Part shown: piece after piece, positions 1-10,107 of the stretch
How the letters are laid out: every line of letters begins with the position of its first letter
Position numbering within the stretch: position 1 is the first letter of the stretch
Source of the DNA: Mesaphorura yosii
Lineage: Eukaryota; Arthropoda; Collembola; Poduromorpha; Tullbergiidae
NCBI GenBank assembly: GCA_009869945.1
Contig: WIXG01000602.1
Coordinates: forward strand, 1-33,557
Length of the DNA: 33,557 nt
Reading direction: 5' to 3'
The notes under the pieces: generated by a model
Seen by the model: the letters and a program-made list of their open reading frames with translations, nothing else
Databases searched by the model: none
Told to the model about the DNA's origin: nothing
Program-made: the position numbers and the translations under genes

Positions 1-899
1 TACAATCTCCTATCAAGCATGCAGAATTTGGAAATTTTGTTTCCAAGTTAAATTGGAAATGGAGCGGAATTTCGCAAAAATTCCAGAGACAAAAAGGGTT
101 TAGAATTTATCAAAGTTTCGATTAGGGCAACAAAAATTTTGGGTTCTCGCTTTCTAATATCTTCCACTCTCTGGCAACCCGTCTTCAAGAATGGCACGAC
201 CACGAGTTCTGCACATGTCCTCGTGTTGACGCAACTCAGCGGTTTCACAATGATGCAAATGCCCCCCTTTTGACGGCAACCCTACGGTAACCAAAAACTC
301 AATTCATTTGGTGAACTTACGAGAACCGTGACGGCAGTATTGCTAAATCTATACCGTCACCAATCAAGCGCGTGCCGCATTGTAAACAGGCGTTGAGCGG
401 GTGCGGGGGCAAGCCCAGGAACTTAATAAGTGAAAGGCTTCAGAACTTTACGTATTTATGTGCGGGGATATTACAGCGGATTTGTAATAGCAGGACCCGA
501 GCAGCCACATATTGCCAGCATATAAGCATGGAAAAATATCACTCGTTCGTTTTGTGGTGTATCCGTATTTTAATTTGCAGCCAAGTTTTTTCCGAATTTA
601 TCCTTAAAATACCGATTTGATACTTTCCATTCGTTTTTTCCTCGGATAATTATTATCGCTATAACTATCAACAAACCTTAATAACGATAACCCGAACCTT
701 GAAGCCTCGACGAGAGAGCATCGGCGTTCCCAGGAGAGTAGTACATATCAGAGCCCATGTGACGTCATCGAATAGACTTCGAACCATAAGAAAAATTGAC
801 ATAACTCGGTTTTGGTATACAATAAGATTGATTCTATGGAATGCTGATTTATCGCATGGAAGGACAGACATCAGACTGGGCAGTGAGCACAGTCTTTAA
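1..899. other. Left flank with no recognisable gene
   Basis: AT-rich sequence with only short open frames (the longest under 85 codons) that show no family motif, no signal peptide and no convincing splice-site pairs. I see no tRNA-like cloverleaf and no repeat array. It may hold regulatory sequence or distal parts of a gene lying outside the window. Confidence 0.5.
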
Positions 900-905
900 T
901 TTATT
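900..905 (-). terminator. Poly(A) signal of the lipocalin gene
   Basis: Read on the minus strand this is AATAAA, six bases beyond the stop codon of the lipocalin gene. It implies a very short 3' UTR. It is the only canonical signal close to that stop. Confidence 0.65.
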
Positions 906-910
906 CGAGT

Positions 911-1578
911 TTAATAACAATTCTCGTGTCCCACTGCGTACAGCTCATCTGCGCCCACTCCCGCGTACTTTTCAATCTCCTTCACGAGAGTCTGTTCCAG
1001 TTTCGGATCTATGGTCGGCTCCCTGCTGGAAAAGCCCCACACCGCGGTGTAGTTGCCTGGGGTGGATTCCATGCAGCTGAAGGAGAGTGACCAGCTGTGT
1101 CCCCCATCGGTGGCCATGAAGGTGGATGGGATGTGCATGCCAGTTATGGTGTAGTCCCACACGTACTCTGGCCGGGCGCTTGTCGAGGTGGTGTTGATGG
1201 TACCGCGTAACGCCTCACGCACTCCGTTCATCCGGTGCTGGAAGACGGAGTTGATGATGTGTTTGGGAGTGTCCTTGTCCACCCAATAGGTTTCCTCTAC
1301 ACAGTCCCACACCGTGTCCTGACCGTAGTCCTGGTCCAGTGGCCCAACACGAATCAAGTACCATGTCCCAAGCAACTATCAACAAGTCAATTAATTATTA
1401 AATTAATGGTGTTGCAAGGTTCAAGGTTACAATTCGAAACACAAAGGTGGCCCACCGAGTCGGGAGGAATCGGCTCGATCGGCTTGATATCGGGACACTC
1501 CTTTAGATTCTGCTGACCCTGCACAAGTGCCACCACGGTCATAAGCAAGAGAAATGCAAACACTCGACCCATGATCAC
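911..1578 (-). CDS. Secreted lipocalin (apolipoprotein D-like), two exons
   Basis: Proposed exons are 1578-1456 and 1375-911, joined across an 80-nt intron (donor GTGGGC, acceptor GATAG), giving about 195 residues. A signal peptide (about residues 1-22, ending VQGQ) is followed by a CP pair and then GTWY at residues 44-47, the first structurally conserved lipocalin motif. Size and Cys placement fit the small secreted carriers of hydrophobic ligands. The first ATG has a second ATG two codons on, so the start could be 1572. The donor was chosen because it keeps phase 0 and places GTWY about 15 residues after the CP pair. The GTAACC further down exon 1 looks like a donor but would break the frame; GTTTCG at the same phase is an alternative. 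Lipocalin family is fairly secure from the N-terminal motif. Ligand and subfamily are unknown. Confidence 0.72.
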
Positions 1579-3604
1579 AGTTTTCTACTTTGCTCTGACT
1601 TGTAATTTTAATATATGTTGCACCGATTCACTGAATCCAGTTTAGAATTCCAACTCCGAATGAGAAGAGGCAGCCGTCCAGCCGGGGGTGCATTCCTTTT
1701 GAAGGAGTGTGCACAGAGAAATGGAGAAACGCTTTTCGGTTATTTTTTGTTTGTAACAGACACCCAGTGCATGCGACAGCTAGCGAAACACGCTCATATA
1801 ATCGTGACGATTCGCGAGATCGCAATGTGCAAGGAACAAATCATATAAGGATAGTGTGTGGAGATTCAAAACACTACAGGAAATAATGAAAAATCGTTGT
1901 ATTCGCCGTTCTAAGATGCTAAAGCTAATACGACGACGATGACTTCTTTTTGCACAACACGACGTATGCATTGATGAGGACACATGCACATATGATGCTC
2001 TGGAACGATTCCAAGGCCACCATGCAAGTTTAAAATTGCCATCAGTTTTATCACAACACACCACATACCATTATGATCATATTCACGTACACGGATTGTG
2101 TTCCCATGGCATTGGCAAGAATTTACTAAGACACCGATTATTAGCACATCTTTTGTATGTGCTTATGGATTTGCATCTCTCTGTCTGTCTGTGTGCTTTT
2201 GACTTCCTTAAGTTTGAGAAAAAAAAATTGATCCTTCTTCTTGATTGAATTCGTGAACGATGCTATGCTAAAGCATATAAAGACAGAATAAATCTTTCGA
2301 GGTCAGAATCCAGTCCCAAATGTGAGGATTTAATGGGGAATGAGGAATGAGATTAAGGAAAGAATTTAGCAGAGAAACTGATTTAACAACAGATGGCTAA
2401 AAGTAGTTTAATATCGACTTATTAGCGTAAGCATAAAATAATTTTTACATCGACTGTATTAATTTCACATACGAAATAATTACATTTCATTTCGCCAGTT
2501 CAGTTTTTCATATCTTCTTTCTCATTCTCAGCGAGGTGTTACAGAGTTCATGTCAACCCTCTGTGACATAAAAAAAAACTTCGAATTCGTTACTATTTAG
2601 CCAACTCCCATTAATAGGTCATAGTTGATTTCATCAACGAGACACTGATCTTTTCCGTATGTTTGAGGCGTCGACAAAATCTTGAAGCCACACGAAATCC
2701 ATCACGGGATCACCTTAAGCTCTGCTTGAGTTGTGAGTTTAAAAGAGTAAAAGTTCTCTGTGGGATGGCCAAACTGGAGGACGCTGTACCATTGCACAGT
2801 CTAGGCTCCAGGGGCTTGTGTTGAGTTGGCTGATGATTTCATTGAACTCTTCTGTATGTTATGTCGGCAGTCAGCTAATTTATGCCATGCGCTTGTATGA
2901 TTCGACAATTGAATTGATGTCAAGAATAAATCGAGCACTCGCATTTTATTGCATTGCGTGTCAATCAATCGAACCGTTAATAAAATGCGCAGTTCATCGT
3001 CGTCAGTCGTCATTCACGAACACGATTTACTCATCACTTTCACTTGTGATTTCGCGAGTTTGGGAATTCACGTGTACTCAATTCACGAATCGCGATTTGC
3101 GAATAACTAGTTAAACCAGCAGCCGGAGGATAAAGTCGAGAGAAGGTCGTTAACCATGAATGAGTCGGGTTTAAATTGGGATTAAAGCACGAGCTGAAGT
3201 GGTTTCTGGCTTCAACTCTCACTCGACGTCCACCGCAGCAGATTAGCGAATTAGCAGATCTGTCATCTGTCGTTTGCCTGTTGTCTCTGTTGACTTTTAT
3301 TGTTTGACAAATTCCCAATCAACATAGTTAAATTAGGTTGTCTAGTTGTCATTCTTAGTTTATCTGGTTTATCTGGAACGTAATGGAATGGAATTCAGTC
3401 AGCGCGTGTAAAATATATGCTTGAGCAGTTAAATAGTGATTGTGATGGTCAGAACTAGTTTAAACTGCACAAAAGACAGTACTTCATTAACTCGCAATTA
3501 GCAATTAGTGTGATTATAGTGTCTGGTTGACGAACTTTGTCAGACTCGGAGTCGCCAGAGTCAGATATTCTTCACTGAACTCGGATTCTGATTGCTGATC
3601 GAAG
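1579..3604. other. Intergenic region between lipocalin and UNC-93-like genes
   Basis: About 2 kb of AT-rich sequence. Open frames are under 100 codons on both strands and carry no recognised domain. The minus-strand TATATTAAA-like stretch near 1605-1615 could be part of the lipocalin promoter, but it sits close to the start codon. The right end must contain the promoter and 5' UTR of the UNC-93-like gene; no clear TATA box was identified there. Confidence 0.45.
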
Positions 3605-5217
3605 ATGGGCTCCCTCGAAATGGAGACCAAAGCCACCTCCGCCCTGCAAGTACAAAACCAAAACGATAAAAAACCACCTCCAGGCCCCCAATCACCGCCT
3701 CCACCACCAACCGAGTCGTCCACCCTTCCAGACTACAACCCAGGAGAGCACCGCCGAATGCTCCGGAACGTGATAATCATCAGCTGCTCCTTCACGCTCC
3801 TGTTCTCCGGCTACTCGACCATGTCCAACCTCCAGAGCTCGCTTAATAACGACATTCCGGGGCAGGGAGGACTCGGGACGTACTCGCAGGCGACGGTGTA
3901 CAGTACGATGGTCTTCTCTTCCATGTTTATCGCTCCGTACTTTATCCAGCTTGTTAAATGCAAGTGGGCAATTTGTCTCGCGATGCTTGGGTATGGGCTG
4001 TACATCGGAGGTATGAATTCGTAGATTCGTATCCGGAGGCAATGAGCTTTGATTAATTCTACTGTAGCGATGTTATTTCAACTGCAGCCCAGTTCTATCC
4101 GACCTTCTACACTCTCCTCCCAACCGGTGCCATCGTCGGAATCTGCGCAGCCCCACTCTGGGCCGCCAAATCAACGTACCTGACCCACCTCGGCCACGAG
4201 TACGCCCGCTTCCGCAGGGACGTGTCCGATGTCATCATCGTCCGTTTCTTTGGCATCTTCTTCTTCCTCTTCCAGACGCATGCCATTTGGGGCAACCTCC
4301 TCTCCTCCCTCGTGCTCAAGACGAGCGCCTCCAACTCGACAGCGGACGACATCGGCACGTGCGGAGCCAACTTTTGCCCTCACACGGATGATGAGGAGGA
4401 GGAGGAGGAGAAAAAGGAGGACAAGACACCCGTCTACATCCTCGCAGGGGTCTGCCTTTTCTTCGCCGTCTGCGCCGCCGCGGTCGTCGCCCTCTTTGTC
4501 GACTCCATGACCCGGTACGGGGAGGACGAGCGGAAAGAGCTCAACGGAGGGAAGCTGACGGGGAAGCGGCTCGCCTTGGCCACTTTTAAGCAGATGCTCC
4601 ACCCGTACCAGCTCCTCATCATCCCCATCACGGTCTGGTCGGGCCTGGAGCAGGGCTTCCTGAGCGCTGACATCACGCGGGCGTATGTCACGTGCTCGTG
4701 GGGCGTGGACAAGATTGGTTGGACGCTCATGTGCTACGGGATCGTGGACGCGGTCGGGTCGCTCAGCTTCGGCCCCGTTGTCCGGCGATTCGGGCGCGTG
4801 CCCGTCTTTCTCTTTGGGGCGGTGTTAAACGCAGGGCTCCTCACGACGCTGCTCCTTTGGAGGCCGAGCCCTGATGTACCGATAGTCTACTTCCTCGTCA
4901 CGGGGCTGTGGGGCTTTGGCGACAGCATCTGGCAGACGCAGATCAATGCCGTGTACGGGGTTCTCTTTCCGGCGAAAGAGGAGGAGGCCTTCTGCAACTA
5001 CCGAATGTGGGAGTCGGCTGGATTCATCGTTTCATTTGTCTGGGCCGATTTGGTGTGTGTTCGTCCTAAGATTTACTTTCTTTATGCGTGGCTTGGGGTC
5101 TCGATGGTCGGGTATTTGTACGTGGAGGCAAAGATCAAAAGGGCGGCTGCTGCGGGGGAGGGGAAGTCTGTGCCGGCGGTGGGCATGAACGCAAAGTCGG
5201 ACGCGAACAAAGTGTAA
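3605..5217 (+). CDS. UNC-93-like multi-pass membrane protein (major facilitator fold)
   Basis: Two coding exons, 3605-4010 and 4088-5217, split by a 77-nt intron (donor GTATGA, acceptor CTGCAG), join in phase 1 to give 511 residues, a normal length for UNC-93/UNC93A. The N-terminus is cytosolic-looking and Pro-rich (about residues 25-36). Hydrophobic segments then alternate through the protein. The family signature appears across the splice: YIGAQFYPTFYTLLPTGAI followed by APLWAAKSTYLT. A CGANFC motif and an acidic loop (six Glu after two Asp, residues about 236-243) precede the second half. UNC-93 relatives regulate two-pore potassium channels in nematodes and receptor trafficking in vertebrates; the role here is inferred only from family. 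The start ATG is the first in frame. Confidence 0.9.
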
Positions 5218-5221
5218 TAAA
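5216..5221 (+). terminator. Poly(A) signal overlapping the UNC-93-like stop codon
   Basis: AATAAA begins inside the TAA stop codon (5215-5217). If used, the 3' UTR is only about 20-30 bases. No closer alternative was seen before the next gene's promoter at about 5508. Confidence 0.55.
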
Positions 5222-5507
5222 AGTAGCTACAATTCGAATTACTGCTCCTGGCGTACTTAAACTTACGGAGCAAAGCATGTACCTTAAACTAATTTTTCAA
5301 GGTCGTGTGGCACGTACGAGACGGAGAATTAGCATCATACCTCATTTGACCGGTTGTCGAGGCTGCCTGCGCAAAAACTTGTCTTCCATAACGCACGTGA
5401 TTTGTTGTTGTGACAACTGATCTTCGTTCTTTCGATGCTAATCACAAGCATGACAAACTTGCGTGTGCGAAAAGTGCGAGTACGAAATACGAGTGGATAC
5501 TTGGTCG

Positions 5508-5539
5508 TATAAATGGAGAGACTCCCTCCTTGCTGGTCA
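5508..5539 (+). promoter_or_regulatory. TATA box plus initiator of the DUF2236-like gene
   Basis: TATAAA at 5508-5513 is followed 31 bases downstream by a TCA initiator at 5537-5539, the classical arthropod spacing. This places transcription start about 30 bases upstream of the ATG at 5571. It rules out the longer open frame that begins at 5463. Confidence 0.7.
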
Positions 5540-5570
5540 ATTAGTTCTAGTTTGCATTCAAAAGTACAAA

Positions 5571-6902
5571 ATGCGCACGCATTCCTTCTTGAAACTCTTC
5601 AGGGCCTCGGGCTTCATTGCTCTCATGGCCGTGGGCCCCTTCGGTCAACCCACCGCCGCCGCCGAGTGGTGCCTGGCCGCCTCGCCAGCTGAAACCAGCC
5701 CGGACATGTCAACGCAGTCGCAGTCCCTGGGCTCCTCCACACCTCCCTGCTCCTTACCGCCCCCTGACCTCGTCTCTGGTCGTCTTTCAAACGGAACGCT
5801 CCCCCGCGGACGCCCAGACTTTCTCCCACCCTGGGCGAACCTGACTCTGGCTCGTGCCGGCCAAAAGTGGGCCTCCGCTCACGAAAAGTTCCTGGCTGGC
5901 TCCCACATTTTCGGCCTCATGTTCGTCCTCGCCTTCCCGGACAACAATGCTGTGCTCCTCTTCAGCAACGGGTCGGACAGCGCCGAGAAGGCGGCGAGCC
6001 GGTACGGGTCGACGATCGCCCAGATCAACGTATGGTACAACAGCGAGCTGAAGGAGGGCACGGAGGACAATCCACTCCTTGAAAGCCTCCTTCGAGTGAG
6101 GGGGTTCCACATGGCAGCGGCGGAGGCGGGGAACGAACGCCTGCATGTGCAGAAGAGGCCGCTCATCGTCCCGGAGCTATACTCTAAAGTGAGCACTGAC
6201 ACAAAGCTCTGGGCTGCGTTCCAGTCCGATTTGGAGGGTTCCCCCGTGCCCGCAGCGAGTCGGATCGTCCCAGAGTCATACAAAGGTCGGGAGGGGGAGT
6301 ACTTTAGCGTCTCGCAGTGGCAGCAGGCCATGACCCAGTTTGCGTTCGTCGGGTTCCCTGTCCTCTTCCCCGAACGGCTGCACATCGACGACGCGACTGA
6401 AGAGGATCTCCAAGCTTTCAACCACCTCTGGGCCGTTCTCGGCTACATGCTCGGAATCGAGGACCGGTTCAATGTGGCTTTGCAACCGGACCTGAACACC
6501 ACAAGAGCGTACTACCGCCAGATCTACGAGGAGTGGTACCTCCCGCAGTGGTTTCACCTGGACGTACATACTAAAATCCTCCTCGAAGCGCAGATGAACG
6601 GGTTCCACCTGATTCAGGACTTCTTCACGCCCCGAACGCTGCTGCTCCGCATGCTCCAGGATATCATAAAGGCGGAGACTCCCGCGCTGCAGGCGCAGCT
6701 CACACCGAATGACAGGCATGCGCTGGCCAAGTTTTATCGTAAAGGGGTGGAAGGGTACCTGGAAAAGGTCATGGCGGAGGGGTTTCGGGGTCTCAAGCCG
6801 GGGGCGGGGCCGCAGGCGTTTCTCGCTCAACTTAAAAATCTTTTGCCTCCAAGACCGAATTTACCGAAACTTCCACCTCTGCTGCAGTTGCCGTTCCAGT
6901 AG
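5571..6902 (+). CDS. Secreted DUF2236 / MpaB-type oxygenase-like protein
   Basis: Single-exon gene of 443 residues. The N-terminus has a basic stretch and hydrophobic core ending about Ala-31 (signal peptide or anchor), then a Ser/Pro-rich linker. The DUF2236-like region runs from about residue 90 to 370. It includes LLRVRGFHMAAAE (His-180), matching the family's conserved Arg/His helix, and the block from QFAFVGFPVLFPERL to HLWAVLGYMLGIEDRFN (His-285), typical of arthropod members. Relatives include latex-clearing protein and fungal MpaB, which are oxygenases; latex-clearing protein binds haem. Substrate here is unknown. Asn-linked sites (NLT, NGS) fit secretion. The last 30 residues are Pro/Leu-rich. 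The ATG at 5571 is chosen because the TATA/initiator lies just upstream, so the 36 extra codons of the open frame are not transcribed. Confidence 0.78.
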   Translation: MRTHSFLKLFRASGFIALMAVGPFGQPTAAAEWCLAASPAETSPDMSTQSQSLGSSTPPCSLPPPDLVSGRLSNGTLPRGRPDFLPPWANLTLARAGQKWASAHEKFLAGSHIFGLMFVLAFPDNNAVLLFSNGSDSAEKAASRYGSTIAQINVWYNSELKEGTEDNPLLESLLRVRGFHMAAAEAGNERLHVQKRPLIVPELYSKVSTDTKLWAAFQSDLEGSPVPAASRIVPESYKGREGEYFSVSQWQQAMTQFAFVGFPVLFPERLHIDDATEEDLQAFNHLWAVLGYMLGIEDRFNVALQPDLNTTRAYYRQIYEEWYLPQWFHLDVHTKILLEAQMNGFHLIQDFFTPRTLLLRMLQDIIKAETPALQAQLTPNDRHALAKFYRKGVEGYLEKVMAEGFRGLKPGAGPQAFLAQLKNLLPPRPNLPKLPPLLQLPFQ

Positions 6903-6979
6903 CCAGTAAACGCTGGGCTGGCGAAGATTTCCTTGCTATTTTTCCTTGAATGTGACTGCAGCCGGAAGCAAAGCGAACA

Positions 6980-6985
6980 AATAAA
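6980..6985 (+). terminator. Poly(A) signal of the DUF2236-like gene
   Basis: AATAAA 78 bases after the stop codon. It lies only 48 bases from the opposing poly(A) signal of the minus-strand SIAH-like gene, so the two 3' ends abut or slightly overlap. Confidence 0.7.
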
Positions 6986-7033
6986 ATTCGAATCCCGTGC
7001 TCCAAACCAAATTTTTAACCAACAACCGAACAA

Positions 7034-7039
7034 TTTATT
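7034..7039 (-). terminator. Poly(A) signal of the SIAH-like gene
   Basis: AATAAA on the minus strand, about 150 bases beyond the stop codon of the SIAH-like gene. Confidence 0.65.
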
Positions 7040-7189
7040 TGTACTTAACCAACTACGCTGCGTAATTAATTCGTGTACTTGTACTAATCGTCATTGTACT
7101 CTGTTCCTCTACTCTCGCTAGTGTACAGATCAAAGTCAAATCGAATAGTCGAAGCTCTCCTCCGCCTCTGCGCCGGCCACACGCACGCC

Positions 7190-9503
7190 TCAACGAGCCA
7201 CTGCCGCCTTCTTCGCCTGCACTTTGAGCTCTAGCTGCATTTCGAAGCTGTGGCCCGTCCCACGCATGTACTTTTTCTCCAGGCAGGTTTTGTAGAGTTG
7301 AAAGAACTCCTGCGAGTCGATGATCTTGGTCGTAGCGCAGCCGGGTGGCGCGACTTGGCCCATCCACTTGTGAGAGGCGCCGGTTTGTGGGTTACGGATG
7401 AGGAAACGGCTCCAGTAAACTTTTTTCTTGCTCGGGTCGATGGCGGGCTGCTGTTGCGGCTCGGGCGATTCTTGTTTTGTGATGGTAGAGTTTCCAATTC
7501 CAAGCAATTTGCAAAGACGCCCATCATCATCTCCGGCCGCAGTTTCCGGCGTCGACGCTCTTGACTCCTGCTCCGGCGTCGTCTTGATCCTCTGCACCCA
7601 AAACAAGAACGACTGCTGCTCCTCGTGGACTCGCAATACAAAATGCTCATGATCAAAGTCGATGACGGCCGCGATCCAATCGTACCCGAACGCCCCGTTC
7701 GCCATTCTCTTCAGCTGGTCCGTGTACTTGAGTCGCTCATGCCAGATCTTGATGGAGTTGGCCGTCCCGTTGAAGAACTGGATTCGATGGGCTTCACGAA
7801 GGTGTTTCAGGTACTCGCACTGCTGGACGGGGACAGAGCAGTACGAGTTTTGGCATTTGACGACGACGCTGTGGAGTGCAAGGAAAGACAAGAATCACGG
7901 GATTAGCATAAGTCAATCAAGAAAAGATAAGGATTACCATGAGCCTAATGCGTATGCTTACTTGTAAAAGCAGTCTTCACGCAAGTGCTTCTTGAGTTCG
8001 GCTCCGAGGACCTTCGCCTTGCATCCGAGGTCCATTCGAGGGCAGTTCATCTCGCACGCGTCGTATAGTTCAGTGTAGAGATTGAGTGTTTCCTTGATGA
8101 CTGTCGCTCCACAAAGCGTCGTGGGCGTGGCGGTGGCTTGTCCTTCCATCTGCAGCAGCCGCACTGGGCACGTGGGGAAGACGATCAAGCCGAGCAGCGT
8201 TGGTGTTGGCGAAGGTGAAGAGTCTTCTGAGGAGCGTGGCGACTGCCCCTCGGCTGCTGCTTCGCTCATATTCTTCTTGGTCTCGATCTCGTTGCCGTCG
8301 CCGCCACCGCCGTTGCAGATGGACCCCGCCTTCTTCCGAATGCGCATCCCCTCGAGTTTAGCAGCGTCCTTCTCGCAGATCAGATGCCCGACCTCGCATT
8401 GGTAGTACGGGGGATGGCGAACTTCTCCACAGACTCTGCACTGTAGTGTTTGCTGAATGATGTCGGGGTGCGGGGTCTCGAAAATGGTGAACCTGTGCGG
8501 CGGGAGTGGAAAAAATCGAGTATGAGCATGGGGAAATTACAGGAATAATTGCGACATGCATTTGGTGCTGCTCCAGCCTATCAGCTTACCTTGCCAATGA
8601 CCCATTTGGCTGCTCCTCAGATTCTGGTGTAGTAGCAGAGGTAATTGCACCCACAGCATCTTCTTCAGAGTCCTCAGACAATGCATGAATTGACCAAGTT
8701 TCCCCTGCTTCAGTTTCTGCTGCTGTAGCTGTATCCTCAATTTCAGTCACTGGCGCTTCCGCCTCCGAAGCCGGAATGCTGAGTGCTAGCTGAAGCTGAA
8801 GCAATTCCTCGACTGGTGTTGGTGTATAGTGGAATCGGGCTCCTTCTTCGCCACGGTCCTCCACAGAGGCTTCCTCCTCGTCTTTGGCAGCTTCCACTTT
8901 GCTGCTGACCTTCAAATCCCTCAGGTCAGCCGCCAATGCTTCTTCCAGGTACATCATCATATGATGGAAGTCTGTGTCCGAATCGTACTCGTATTCGGGG
9001 ACGAAAAGCGGATCAGGTTTAGGTGCTTTGCCGTCGCTCTCGCCGGTGGTGGAAGACACACTCGATGACGCTGGGGAGAGAGTGTCAGTTTTAGCAGCCT
9101 CGGTGTCAGGTGGCGATGAATAAATGCGTGCTGGTTGCGCAGGTTCGTGGGGCGGCTCGGGCTCAGCGGGGAGCTGTGACTCAGCTTCACGGCTCACCTG
9201 CTCCTCATTGTCGTCGTCTCCTGTGATTATATCGAAGCCTGTGGCCTGGTGCCTTGTCCATTCCTCGAGTTCGGCTGCGCACGACCCGATTGCAGAGCCA
9301 CGTTGAGACGGCAGCGGCAGGGCAGGCATAGGCGCACGCTCTTCATTAACTCCATTCACAGTGGCAGTAGCGGCGGCTGCTCTGCTGTGTGGTTGGAAGA
9401 TGACAGTTGCCGTATCCTCGTCCGATGAGAACCCACCCGAGTCGGTGTCCGATGATTCGCTGTCGGAATTGAGGTCTTCATCTTCGGGAGGTGGAGACTG
9501 CAT
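7190..9503 (-). CDS. Divergent SIAH/SINA-like zinc protein with long acidic N-terminus
   Basis: Three exons, 9503-8590, 8492-7962 and 7868-7190, with introns of 97 and 93 nt (donors GTAAGC, acceptors CACAG), give 707 residues. Residues 1-300 are Glu/Asp/Ser-rich with no recognised fold. Residues 323-347 read CRVCGEVRHPPYYQCEVGHL then IC, matching the first half of the SINA RING. The second half is degenerate: the usual CxxC after the His is CEKD, and a low-complexity insert of about 60 residues separates it from an FPTCPVRL remnant. A SIAH-type zinc region follows (about 450-510, ending KHLREAH), then a SINA/TRAF-like sandwich (YDWIAAVIDFDHEHFVLRVH) containing another Ser/Gln-rich insert. The start is the first ATG after an in-frame stop with no usable acceptor between. 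Ubiquitin ligase activity is uncertain because of the altered RING. Confidence 0.8.
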
Positions 9504-10107
9504 GATTTTGCAGTATTCGCAGGTTTGGGAGTGGATTTGGGCGTACGAGTCACACAATTAGTGCGAAAAAGATAAGAATTGCTTTAAAAATCGGTTAAAA
9601 TGTCAAATTCAGCGACTAAAATCAGTAAAATATGGCAGGGCTTCAATTCAGGTAAACTAATACTTAAACACTGAGCGGGAACGAGAGCACAGACTTTTAC
9701 TGCAATTTACGAAGTGCGTACTGAAAACGTTTCGACTTCTTTCTTATCCACTTTTATTCAATGCAATGCAAATGTATTCATCGCAGCTCCGTATAAGTTA
9801 AGTAAAGAATTTATCTTACAAAGGCTTTAAGCTTATCCTTAGTTGTTCTTGGCCAGAGTGTTGACACATTTGAATGTATACCAACTGTAAATACGCTAAC
9901 TGATTACTACATATTCGTAGTCTTAAATTACGGATTAAAGTAGAAATCACAATTTAAAATAGTTGCTGTTGCTAGTTTTTGGACAGTTTGGGGCCAAGAT
10001 TCCTCTTCTTCTCTGTTTCGTTCTGCTGGCCTTGGTCCTTGAATTTGAATTGACTTGGTATTTTAAATAAATATTTGTGGCTTATCAGCGCTCGATGTTG
10101 CATTCTG
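9504..10107. other. Intergenic: RME-8 3' UTR and SIAH-like promoter
   Basis: AT-rich sequence between two minus-strand genes. It must contain the RME-8 3' UTR at the right and the SIAH-like promoter at the left. The only canonical minus-strand AATAAA I found is at 9753-9758. No open frame of note and no TATA box recognised. Confidence 0.5.
9753..9758 (-). terminator. Probable poly(A) signal of RME-8
   Basis: AATAAA on the minus strand, about 350 bases past the RME-8 stop codon. It is the first canonical signal downstream; a non-canonical site nearer the stop cannot be excluded. Confidence 0.45.

Noticed and set aside
5463..5570. Upstream 36-codon extension of the DUF2236-like frame
   Set aside because: The TATA box and initiator at 5508-5539 lie inside it, so it should be largely outside the transcript; the signal peptide starts at 5571.
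6984..6995. TTCGAATCCC resembling a tRNA T-loop
   Set aside because: No acceptor, D or anticodon arm can be paired around it; it overlaps the poly(A) signal of the DUF2236-like gene.
9498..9557. Upstream part of the SIAH-like open frame containing a Cys-x2-Cys
   Set aside because: It has no ATG, is preceded directly by a stop, and contains no AG acceptor before the ATG at 9503, so it cannot be joined to an upstream exon.
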